Below are positions 24,501 through 34,947 of a stretch of DNA of 64,000 nucleotides, in pieces. The stretch covers positions 14,861,459 through 14,925,458 of the forward strand of contig OY365815.1 in the NCBI GenBank assembly GCA_959347315.1, in the 5' to 3' direction. Numbering within the stretch: position 1 is the stretch's first letter; each line of letters starts with the position of its first letter. The position numbers and the translations under genes were made by a program. The notes beneath the pieces were generated by a model. It saw nothing but the letters and a program-made list of their open reading frames with translations, had not been told where the DNA came from and did no database searches. The stretch comes from Bimastos eiseni (lineage: Eukaryota; Annelida; Clitellata; Crassiclitellata; Lumbricidae).

Positions 24501-27500
24501 ATTGGATTGTATGAGAAAATTGCAATATAGTTCATGAAGGTGGTCATCTCAAAAACAATACGATTAACAGTCCATTATGTCTATGCATTTCTCAATTTAC
24601 TGAACAAAAGGTGTGATCATTTATTTTTTCTGGATTCCAGCTGGAACAGTTCTACCATCAGCAGAGAGAAGATCGCGTTAAGAAGCTGTTGGAGGGAATG
24701 GCAATTGAAGAACGAGCGGCTGTGGATCGCTTGATCGACAAGCATGCTCAGGAAATGCTGTTCTTGATTGAAGATAAGGTATGGCTATGTGACAGGGTCT
24801 AACAAACGGTAACGTTATGGCTGGTTGAGGATATTTATGCACTACTGACGGGTCCAATGAAGTTAACCAAAATCAGGCTGTATGAATAGGCCTGCTTGTG
24901 TGGGTGATTCTCAATGGTAGAAATCTCATAAGTTAACCCATAGGTTATTCCATCTTGCCAACAATGCTTTCTGGCCCATGCAGCCTTGCCAATTTGATAA
25001 TAAAAGTTAGCGATGTTTGTGTCCGATAATGAAGATTAAAATATTTTTTAGCCTAATTTGACTGTTTGTTTGGTAAAAATGCACTATTTAAGATTTAGTT
25101 TTACAAGAAATTTTCTTGACAATCTCCCGGAGCTCTCCCAAGGAGCTCTCCCAAACCTAACTCTCTTTTGCAGAGGCACTGATGGCACATTGACACTGCA
25201 ATTGCTAGAAAATATTGCCACTGGCCCACCATTAAAATGTGACAAATAGGATAACAATGATATGGGAATAATGTCTAAAAAATGAGCATGAAGCATTTGA
25301 AATGCACAAAGCTTAGAGTTTGAAACTCAAGGCCTAGGGTTTGAAGCACAAAGCAGAGTTTGAATCAAAAAGCCCAGAGGTTGAAGCACAAAGCAAAGTT
25401 TGAGCAAAAAGCCTAGAGTTTGGAGCACAAAGATTAGAATTTGAAGCACAAAGATTAGAATTTAAAGCACAAAGTCTAGAGTCTGATGCACAAAGTGAAG
25501 AGTGTTAGGAAGTTGGTTCCTTTCAGAACTACAGAGTATTGTAACTGTTTAACTGCATACATAGAGCTGACTGACTGATAAAAGTTTATTTAACACACAT
25601 CCACAACAAGGTTGAACTAGACTAAACCGGTTCTTAGAGGGGTTGGGCTAATGATCCAGGGGTAAGGAATGTGCACCGGCCGGCTAAGAAAAATAGCCAG
25701 TGGCTTACTGACTGATCAGCTGACTGACCAGTGGGACTGTGACAGGTGAGTGGGCACTGGGATAGGTAGAAAAACAGGTGTGAGGCAGGTGACTGGAAGA
25801 GAGAACTGACAAGAGAGAGACTAGGCATTCGGTTGCTGGCTGGGAAGACAGGTGGTTATCTAGGATCTGGATAGTAAAAAGCAGCAACGGACTATAACTA
25901 AATATTATACTAAATGTAACTAAATATTATGTAACTAAATATTATACTAAAAACTATACTAATTATGACTGTAACTGTCACTAAAATAGAATTTGACAGG
26001 AGGATCTCACTGAGAGTCAGTGCCTCTTCTAAGACAAGGGTAAGATATACATACAGTGGCAGGGTTATTTATAGTGCTAAATATTTGAAAGAGCCAATGG
26101 GAGCCAAGATTGATCAACGGTTCACTCTGTTTGACATGAGGTAGACGATCAGTCTCAGAGTCGTTTGAAGTGACTGGAGTGGTTCTTGCCCTCTAGCTAG
26201 AATATAATTGAAATTCTTTGTGGCATTTTGTGTGTGTGTTTTTTATATTTATTAGTACTAACCAATAGTTTGAGTTTGCAGTTATTTATATAATACTAAA
26301 AAAAAATACAGTTCTATCAAATGTGGCACTACTCCAGCTGGGGTGCTTCCCCTGTTGGGCCACCTGATCAGTCTGCAGGACAGGTGCACAAACTCTCTCC
26401 GCTTGAACCCAGACTCACTAGCCATATGGACCCCTGCTTGCATTTGACCCACAATGGGTTGACCCTGGTGATCCTGGTCTGGATGGGAGTTTGTCACAAG
26501 AGTATGAAGCACAAAGCATGGAGTTTGAATCTAAGGCATAGAGTTTGAAGCATAGAGTTCGAAGAAGCTCAGAAGCATTCTCGTTGTAAGTTAGCAATTG
26601 GTCTGTGATGACTGTTTGTTGTCTTCTGTAGGAGATAGAAGCTGAACAAAGCCTGGCATCTCCGTCACGAGACAAAATTGGACGAGATGCCTACAAGTAC
26701 CTTTCGCTTCCTCCATCCTACAATACAAAGAAAGATGAGGATATAGAAGAAGAAGAGGAGGAGGAAGAGGCGGAGAATGATGAAGAAGATGAGGAAGAGG
26801 AAGAAGAGGAAGAAGAAGAAGAGATTGATGAGGAAGCAAAGGATAATGGAAGAGACACTGGAGAGGAGGAAGCAATTGGCAAAGGACGATTAAAAGCAGA
26901 TGGAGAAGAGGAGGAGGAAGAGGAGGTGGATGAGGATGAGGATGCAAATACATTGGCCCAAGGTCAAACAAGAGATCCTAACATTGAGGAAGAAGAGGAA
27001 GATGAAATGGAGGATGGAGAACCAGGGGATGAAACTATGCAAAGAAGCAGCATGCCAGGAGATCAAGAACAATTACAGGATGATGAAGAAATTGAGGACG
27101 AGGCATATGGGACACCAGAGAGCACTGACACAGACAAGAGCAACAAAACAAATGTTGCTGTAGTCTTTGAAAAGCCACAGGAGATTGAAATTCAGAAACT
27201 GAAGACATTTCCTAAGAAGCAGACGCCGACAATGGAGAGCAAAACGACTCAACATGTACCACAAACAATGACAGGTTGGTCACTTTATTGTCAGCCCGAT
27301 CATCATCATCGTTGTCATCATCATCGCTCATCGTTGTCGTCATTGTAATGACATGATCAACTCATCATCATATTTATCACATCATCGTCATCACTGTTAT
27401 CTTTTGATTGATCCAAATTCAGAATGAAAGAAGAGCAGTCCTTTAAGTTAGCTCTGAGGCAGCCATGGTATGAAGTGTCAGCTACTTCATTTTCTTAGCC

Positions 27501-30500
27501 TTGGCACAGGAGGATGATGGTCACTCCTCTCCCTCACCATACGGTCTTCCCACCGACAGTATGATGATTATAGCTGAGTTGACTTGGGGCTCAGTTCAAG
27601 TGTAAATCTCAAATCATATATATGCCCTGACAGGAATTTGAACCCTCAACCTCTCTGTTTACCATCCAGCATGCTAACCATTATGCTGTTAAGTATTCAC
27701 ATTTAAACAGGAAAAAGAGCTTATTTAGTTAATTAATACGAGTTGTTAATTGTTCTGAATATGAAGTGTGTCTGTTTTAGATGAGGAAACACAGACACGC
27801 TCTCCAGCTCCAAAGCATCGATCACCAGGTCAAAGGTCATCAGGTACACTGTCATCTTCCTTGTCAAAAGTATCTTTCAGGAAATATGTTAAGAAGGGTA
27901 AATGGGATGATGACTATTAGTCATGGCAAGTATGTTCCAAAATTGCTGTGTGCATGGCTTTTTAAAATAAAGATCTAAAGAATTGTTTCTGAGACAGTTT
28001 GTAGCTGAATGCTGAAGTGAGTGAAATGTAGTATTACATTGAGTATAGCAGAAAACTTTTCCAGCAAATGGGAAGGCTGGATGGGTTGAGTTGAACAGTG
28101 GAAAGAGATGAGCAGTAGTTCCAAGTATATAATATTAAGTATTGTGTTACTACAGGGTCTGGCCATTCTCGAGAGAAAACAAGACACAGTTTGGAACAAC
28201 CGTTGACTACCAGTAGTCCACAGAGGAAGAAGAAGAAAGGTGGTCTACCAGGATCTCAGTTTCAGATCATCATCAGCACAGAAAAGTACGAAACAGACGC
28301 TGGATATAGACCTACATAAGAACTTAAAATTACAGGCTTTGTCTTTTATTGTTTTATTCATTTATTCTTCCAATGACTGTTGATTAATCGACTTAGAAAG
28401 ATGTGAGGTGGCTCCTGGGTCGACGAACTTATAAAAGTGTTCATCATTAGATGTGTCAAAAGTTGAGAAGGCTACTGCCTCAGGTGCCCAAGTCCATTCT
28501 GGACAAGTGTCTGTTTTCCTTGCACTATCACATTGGAAAAGAAATCTATTATCCAATGGACAACATGTGAGTCATTATAAACCATTCTAGCATAATTCAT
28601 AGTTGGTTGTCAAGGCCAGGATATCTTCTTAGTTCATCCTTATGCATTTTGAGAGCACGCTAGTGTCTGTCCATGCCTGGAGATTAAGACATTTGATTTT
28701 CTGTATTCTCTAATGAACTGCAGACTCCAACACAATATTTCCCACCTTAAGGTTTTACAGGAAACACTGAATAAACTGGGAATACTGAAGTCGTGATGCC
28801 TTGGCTAGTGCAGCAAGCTGCCGAAATTGCTCTTGTTCTTCTTTGACTTGATGTATATGCTTTGCTGCTTTGGTCACAACCTTTGGGTGAGTACACAGGC
28901 CTCAGGGTGATTGCTAATGAGGCCCATCATTACATGTGCACAAGCATACATTTGCATAATTATTGGAAATGATCCACGATACAGACCTACTGACTCTGCA
29001 TAGCTATAAGTAATGTAAATAGTTAATAGCATCTTATGTAGCAGACTTGTTTGTTGAAATAATTATGACCTGCAGAATATCTGATGAGGAGTATGCGAGA
29101 AGCAGACGAGGTCAATCGCCAGCATCCAAGTTGAAAGAAACGACTCCCACCAACAGGGCATCACCACGAGAGAAGAGGAAGATTCCAAAGGATGAGGAGA
29201 CGGATGAAGAGGAGGATGATGAACCGGTGAGGATCTCTGCTCAGCCAGAGGCTCAGCCACCAGTCTGTCGCAAATCAAAGCTCTACAAGAATCCAGAGAT
29301 TTTCAAAGAGTTTGACCAGCGTGCATTTGAGGTGAATTATTTACTTGAATTTATCTGTCATGTCGTATAAAGATTTCTGGTCTTAGTTTTGATTTAAGGG
29401 ATAAAATGTTTTTGGATTATATGAAATTTCAATCAACTTTCAATGGAGTAAATCTCAGACCTGAATGAATTCAAATATTTAAATATCTATGCAAATTCTT
29501 TGGATAATGTGTTGCATAAATTTAAAAGTTTTGTCATTGCTCCCACCAAACTACATCATGAAAACTACTTTGTGTATCAGCATTATATAAAATCAACTCT
29601 GATACTATGCTCACACCAATTTCTTTCATGAAATGGGGCTTGGTTGGTTGTAGGAAGCGAAGAGAGATCCCGTGTCCTTTACTGACCTAGTTCGACGTCT
29701 CAGCCAGAAGTGTAAGACTGATCTACAGAAAGTCAGGTTTGTGTTCAAGTCATAACATTTTTATTTCTTGAGGTATTTCTGTAATTGACTAAGAATTCAA
29801 CTGACTTCTGTAAAAAGTTTAATTTGGGCCTTGTTTGGATTCTCAATTGGGGTACTCAATAGTGCCCAATTGGTGTGCTGGGCTGACATTTAGAGAAGTT
29901 GGGGTTCAAATCCTCGCCAGAGTAGAAATTTCATCTTCACCTGTTCCCCTAGACAACTAATGAGCACACTGGCCGTACAATGTTGGTGGGAAGATGAGAT
30001 GACAAGGGACAGGACTGGCCACCCACCCTCTTACGCTGAAGCTAAGAAAATGAAGTTGCAAACACTTCATGCACATGGCTGCTTCAGGGCATTGCTCTTC
30101 AACTTAAGTTTTAATTTACTAATAGAAAACTGAAGTCTTAAATCACTAAATCACCCAAAATTGGTAATGTAATATTTCTCAAGTGCATGTAATCTCTCAT
30201 GATTTAGAAAACATCTGGACATTAAGAATTACATTTGGAAAATTGATTAATTGTTAAGTTCTAGCATAAAGTCTTTGTCAGGGCTCTTAAAGTCTCTATA
30301 TAAGTTTGCCACATACTTTGTCCACGTTATGTATGTACAGTGTACATATCATAGAGAAAGTACTGTGGAAATCATCGTGCATTTCACGAGTAAATAGCTA
30401 CAGAGTGGATAAGTGATGGCAAAATGTGAGTGCTCGTAGTGAGCACCTGCCGAAAGGGTGGGAGCTAGGCTATTAATCATGTACGTGAAACCCAGTCATA

Positions 30501-32568
30501 TAAGCATTGCAGAGCTGAGAAGTTTTGCAGTCAAGTTAAAAAGTGCTATATAAATTGCCAAACATATATAGCAGATGCATACATGGCGAAAGTGCTACAG
30601 AATGCGTCTGAGGTTAAGCAATGAATAGCTAGTGCAAAGTGTTTACTTATTATTTGCTGGTCATCTAGTGATTGAATTAGTTATCTATCTTGTCTGTCAT
30701 CTTATGATTGAATTTCTCATCTTATGATTCAGAGCCATCTTTCGGTGGATCACTGCCAAAGATCTGAACAAGATGAAGTTCACTGAGAGCGAGAAAAGTG
30801 ACTCACCAATGGGACTTCTCAAGGGTATCAAGTACGGCACCGAGTCGTATCACAACCTCTTTAAACGTCTTTGCAGGTAAATTGACAGCCATTCCTCAAC
30901 GACTTTAAGAGATTTATAATGTACTGGTTGTATAGACATGAAATTTATGCAGTGCTTATTTGTGGATTGTTTCTGTGCTTCATCGACTCCGGCTTTATGT
31001 GTCATCTTGTCGGGTCAAAAGATCTGAAATGGTGCCAATTGTTGCAGCTGTACAGAAAGATATAATAGGGCTGACGGTATTCTTTATTAGAATTATTCCA
31101 AAAAAATAAATTACTAATTCCAGATTGATTTCGTATAGCAGTGCGTAGTAAACACGTTATAGTATTTGCAGAACCATTAATTATGCAAATTTATGAATGT
31201 TTTAGCTATGCTGGACTGCACTGCAAAGTCATCGATGGCTTTTCGAAGGGAGCTGGATATCGTCCTGGGTCAAAGTTCAAGGGAGACAGATTCAGAAACC
31301 AGTGGACTGCGGTGTGGGTCGACGACTCGTGGCGTTTCATCAACTGCAACTGGGGCGCACGGCATGTGAAGAGGGTTGGAGCTGATCAGATGACGTACAA
31401 GATTGATGAGTTCTACTTTCTGACGGACCCAGAAGAACACATCTACCAGCACTTTCCAGATGACCCTAGATGGCAGCTCTTGAAGAAGCCAATGTCGCTC
31501 GAAGACTTCGTCCAACTGCCTGTCGTAAAATCACCGTTTTTCAACAACCACCTGGAATTCATCGTGAAGACATACTCCGTTCTGAAGGCGACTGATGGCC
31601 GAGTGGAGGTGCGATTCCGCATTCCACAGCTGATGAGTTTTGCGGTCAAGCTGAGGCCGAAGGACAAAACAGTTCGTGATGAAAGTCTCAAGGAATGCTG
31701 CATCATGCGGATGGTCAATGACCACGTGGTTTTTCTAGCTGATCTCCCATCGGCTGGTCAGTTCTACTGGGAGATCTTTGTCAATTCGACTTGGTCGAGC
31801 GAGTCGATGGACAATGCCTGTTCATTTCTTTTGTATGCTTCCAAGGTACCTTCAGCCCATCAGTCCTACCCTCAGATTGGATGCTTTGGTCGAACGCCAT
31901 TGTGTGAGAAGTTTGATATATCAGAGGGATCGGATTGTGATCCGTTGATAGCCGCAACCGGGCAGTTGGCAGTAGCTGTTAAGGTCCCAAAGAAGAGTCT
32001 GCGGCTGTCGCACAATCTTCGTTACTGGAGCCCGCGAGAGAAGACGCTCATAGACTTTGACCGATTTGCATTTCTCCAGAGTCGCTTGGATTCGAGTGCC
32101 ACCTTCGCCATTAACTGTCCAAACAAAGGAATCTACGTTCTCAGTTTCTTGGTTGTCGACCCAAGTGAAGCCAAATCCAAACCTGTCGTATTTTACCGAT
32201 ACCTGATCGATTGCCGGGCGGCGGCTAAGAATGTTCACCTTCTGCCACATTCGTCGAGCAAGTGGTTTGGGTGTCGTCTACTAGAGCCAACCCAGGGCGA
32301 GCTACGGAGTAACGCCAAGGTTCAGTTTCAGGTGGAGTCCAAGTTGGCAACCGAGGTGGTGGCATCGGTCGGTGGAGCATGGATAGCCCTACAGAGGAAT
32401 CCTCAGAACGTCTGGCAGGCTCTCATCCCAACAGGGGAAAAGTTGGGAAAGCTGTGCCTGTATGGTCGATTCGAGTCATCGAAAGAGAAATACATTCCTC
32501 TTTGGGAGTTTGTCATCAAGGATGCGACGGCCGTGGACGAAGTTCGGACTCTTTTCAAGTATCTCTGA
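21530..32568 (+). CDS. hil: Hillarin / kyphoscoliosis-peptidase-like protein (LIM domain + transglutaminase-like core)
   Basis: Eleven exons: 21530-22015, 22994-23116, 23706-23930, 24641-24778, 26632-27274, 27781-27843, 28156-28285, 29076-29331, 29654-29736, 30733-30876, 31206-32568. Phases agree throughout, giving 1217 residues. The LIM zinc site is C80, C83, H100, C103, C106, C109, C131, H134. Residues about 204-324 are coiled coil and about 325-540 an extremely acidic Glu/Asp tract. From about 690 comes the KY/hillarin core (AIFRWITAKDLN, MGLLKGIKYGTESYHNLF, SYAGLHC, NCNWGARH), then C-terminal beta-rich repeats typical of KY proteins. The family includes Drosophila hillarin and nematode ltd-1 (LIM + TGc), cytoskeletal scaffolds; vertebrate KY is a muscle Z-disc protein. 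The catalytic Cys-His-Asp positions here read T752, N795 and N810, so it is probably not an active enzyme. The exon 7 donor (GAAAA|GTACGA) is the weakest junction. Confidence 0.92.
23480..24115 (+). repeat. Direct repeats flanking exon 3 of the LIM/KY gene
   Basis: About 120 bases at 23480-23600 (CATCATGACATAAAC, AACATGACCATATAACCAAAC, TTATTGCAAGATA) recur in the same order at 23990-24115. They bracket the coiled-coil exon 23706-23930. Confidence 0.7.
24250..24330 (+). repeat. 20-base tandem repeat, four units
   Basis: Unit TGGAATGGCTACTTCCCTCC, almost identical copies, in an intron of the LIM/KY gene. Confidence 0.9.
25290..25500 (+). repeat. Degenerate tandem repeat, unit about 20-24 bases
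   Basis: Units like GAAGCACAAAGATTAGAATTT repeat about nine times. Related units reappear at 26498-26565 about 1 kb on. Both are in intron 4 of the LIM/KY gene. Confidence 0.8.
27440..27700 (-). mobile_element. tRNA-derived SINE, family A, copy 1
   Basis: Read on the minus strand it has a tRNA-like head with an A-box (TGGTTAGCATGCTGG) and a B-box (GGTTCAAATTC), followed by GGTGGGAAGAC and GCTAAGAAAATGAAGT. The second half is shared with 29855-30110. It lies in an intron of the LIM/KY gene. Confidence 0.65.
29855..30110 (+). mobile_element. tRNA-derived SINE, family A, copy 2
   Basis: B-box GGGTTCAAATCC at about 29892, then GGTGGGAAGATGAGATGACA and GCTAAGAAAATGAAGTTGCA, matching family A copy 1 in order. 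It lies in another intron of the LIM/KY gene, in the opposite orientation. Confidence 0.6.
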
Positions 32569-33584
32569 ATCCCCTTGTTGATCTGAATTATTTATTATTG
32601 AGTAACGTCGAGGGTTGTTCTGTTATCGTCTGGGTTTTGTAGCATTCAATTCGCCAAAGGAATATATGTTTCTGTTAGCTGTTGTTGCTACCTTGTTTTG
32701 TCTCAGGTTGATGTAATTAGACGACTTGGTCGGAGTTTGCTCTGGAGCATTATCTGAAGTGGATCAATTGTTCATATAATACCAAATATTTTAAATACCA
32801 TATATTTTAAATGTTCATATAGATCAGGTAATCACGTCCTAAATTATCATCGTTATCAGAAAGTATCAACGATTCCTAGCTTTTACATTTTTTTACCATT
32901 ACTCAAGATATCTGAGTGCCAATTAATACTTTGCGTATATGTGTTTGTAACGGCTAACTGGAACTTCTATGAGTTCTATTGGTGTGCCTGCTTTGTGATG
33001 TCTAACTTTAACCAACCAAAGCCAACTTTTATTGCCTTTTTTAATCATCAAGTAATGAGTGATGAACAAGGTCGTGGTTTGCATCCACCAAATGCAGTCA
33101 TGGCTGGATATGTCCATGGATTCTATTTCATAAAGCAAATGGGGCTGTACCAGTTTGATCGTCGGATTAGATAGGTTGGTTTGATTATACTGGTGTCTTT
33201 TGTATTGTTGAGAATGTTTGATACTGTTGGAAGGTGTTGGCAAAATCCATGGTTTTTAAATTGTGCTGCCAAGGTTATTGATTTATTCTAGGCATTGTTT
33301 AATTCTTAATCATCGATATTTGGTGCAAATGGGTGCTAAATACTGATTGTTGTTGTTTATTGTGTGATATTGGTCTCTGTTGTCTTAGCATTGTATTTCT
33401 ATTGTGTGTTACAGTAAACTTTGTTAAACAATAACTACGTGTAGTTGAAACCAATATAACAGTTTCATTATTAAAACGAAGTTGAAGAAATCCTGGAATA
33501 CATCAGCCATGTACATTTATATTTAACCTATTTTACGATTGTATCGGTTGCAGCATGGCTCCTGAACACTGCCAGCTCTGTAGA
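32569..33584. other. 3' region of LIM/KY gene and intergenic
   Basis: A+T-rich sequence after the TGA, probably 3' UTR. No canonical AATAAA was noted close to the stop. Confidence 0.4.
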
Positions 33585-33658
33585 AGTTGTCCAAAGGGTA
33601 GTCCGAGGGAGGTCAGACAGCCAAATCTGACCTCCCTCGGAGTACCCTTTGGACAACT
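33585..33658. repeat. Near-perfect 33-base inverted repeat with 8-base loop
   Basis: Arms 33585-33617 and 33626-33658 match with a single mismatch; the loop is CAGCCAAA. The arm core CCAAAGGGTAGTCCGAGGGA is also found, slightly altered, near 52090, so this is a dispersed foldback repeat. Confidence 0.85.
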
Positions 33659-33762
33659 GCTCACGTATGAAAACCCAGCTCTTTAAGCTCTTCCTGTGGC
33701 ACCACACAAGCACCGTCATTACCGACTACAACCATAGCATCGTGCTGTCTTCACACCAGGCA

Positions 33763-34275
33763 GTGGTGTGTGTATATGGTGTTAAAAGATTACGCATGTA
33801 GGCTGCCTAAAACCTTTAGTTTTGCTGTCGAAGTGAGGAAATATTGCAATGTATTCTTAAGCAATGTTTGATTGCTAACCACGTAAAGACAGGGTAATGC
33901 AATGAAGAGCGGTTTAGTGAGTGGTGGTAGTGGTGTTAAAAGCTTGGGCCAGTATACACCGTCTAAGACTTAGTTTTGCTGTCGGCGTCAGAACATACTG
34001 CAAAGAAATGGCAAATAGAGTACATTAAGCAATTATGTTTGATGGCTAACCACGTAAAGACCGGGTTATGTAATGAAATGCGGTTGGATGGGTTAGAAAG
34101 TGGTGGTAGTGGTGTCTGTAGGCCGCCCAAGACCTTTGGTGTTGCTGTCGAAGTGAGGACATATTGCAAAATAAAGGCACTAGAGAGTATTCATAAGCAA
34201 TGTTTGATTGGTAACCACGCGAAGTTGGGGTAATGTGATGAAAAGCAGTTTAGTGGCTTATGGAGTGGTAGGAGG
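33763..34275 (+). repeat. Three-copy tandem repeat, unit about 160-180 bases
   Basis: Three diverged units share GTTTTGCTGTCGAAGTGAGG, then CATATTGCAA, AAGCAATGTTTGAT, CTAACCACGTAAAGAC and GTGGTGGTAGTGGTGT. The units begin near 33763, 33921 and 34098. It lies between the LIM/KY gene and RSPH3. Confidence 0.8.
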
Positions 34276-34346
34276 TGCGTTTACAGAAAACGGGGCCCTA
34301 AGCGCAAACATTTTGGGGCCCTCTGAATTTATACACTGAGTCGAAG

Positions 34347-34450
34347 GTGCCGTCTATAAATAACGTCACGTACCCAGTGAAGGGTCATACATCTGTGACA
34401 ATTTGTAACGAAGGGGAGGAAGTCTGAGATATGTGATTCACGTCATCACA
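34347..34450 (+). mobile_element. Fragment of the same AGG..CCGTC element type
   Basis: AGGTGCCGTCTATAAATAAC followed by GTCACGTACCC and, further on, GAAGGGGAGGAAGTC resembles the left end of the element at 16518. The right end is not evident. Confidence 0.4.
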
Positions 34451-34802
34451 TCAAATATCGAAATACGCAACTTCATTTATTTTAAAATTTCACTTACTTA
34501 ATCAGTGAGCCAGCATCTGGTGGCGAAGAGGCTCAAAATGCGCAGCCTTCGCTAGAGCCGATTGATATTCACATTAACAAAGCAATTATGAATTACCACA
34601 CTATACTTTTCGTATGAATACTTAGCTGCAAAAAGAGAATATATAATATAAATTATTGAATTGAAAATATTTCAGGCGTGAGACATGTTATTTTGTATGA
34701 AAGTTTTTCGGGATCCCTCACCGCCCCGATTTTTTATGAAATGTTTCCATTCATGTGAGGCCTTCGAACAACCAACAAAGTCTCGATTCGACGAGAACAG
34801 CA

Positions 34803-34815
34803 GTTGCTTAGCAAC
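34803..34815. promoter_or_regulatory. X-box (RFX-factor site) upstream of RSPH3
   Basis: GTTGCTTAGCAAC is a perfect inverted repeat (GTTGCT-T-AGCAAC) fitting the X-box bound by RFX factors, which drive ciliary genes. It ends 133 bases before the RSPH3 ATG. Seen directly; the regulatory role is inferred from the site and the ciliary gene next to it. Confidence 0.72.
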
Positions 34816-34947
34816 GAGAGAGACGTCGACAGGTGTTTACTTTATACACGGGAAACAAAATTCTCAGCAAACGATAACATTAGAGCGGAACACTTCAACA
34901 TCATTCCTATTAAGTCGTAGACTATTCTATCTACGATCAAAAAGACC

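Noticed and set aside
26591..26971. 126-codon minus-strand ORF rich in Leu and Pro
   Set aside because: It is the antisense shadow of the acidic Glu/Asp exon of the LIM/KY gene.
31921..32250. 109-codon minus-strand ORF
   Set aside because: Antisense of the long terminal exon of the LIM/KY gene, with no family resemblance.
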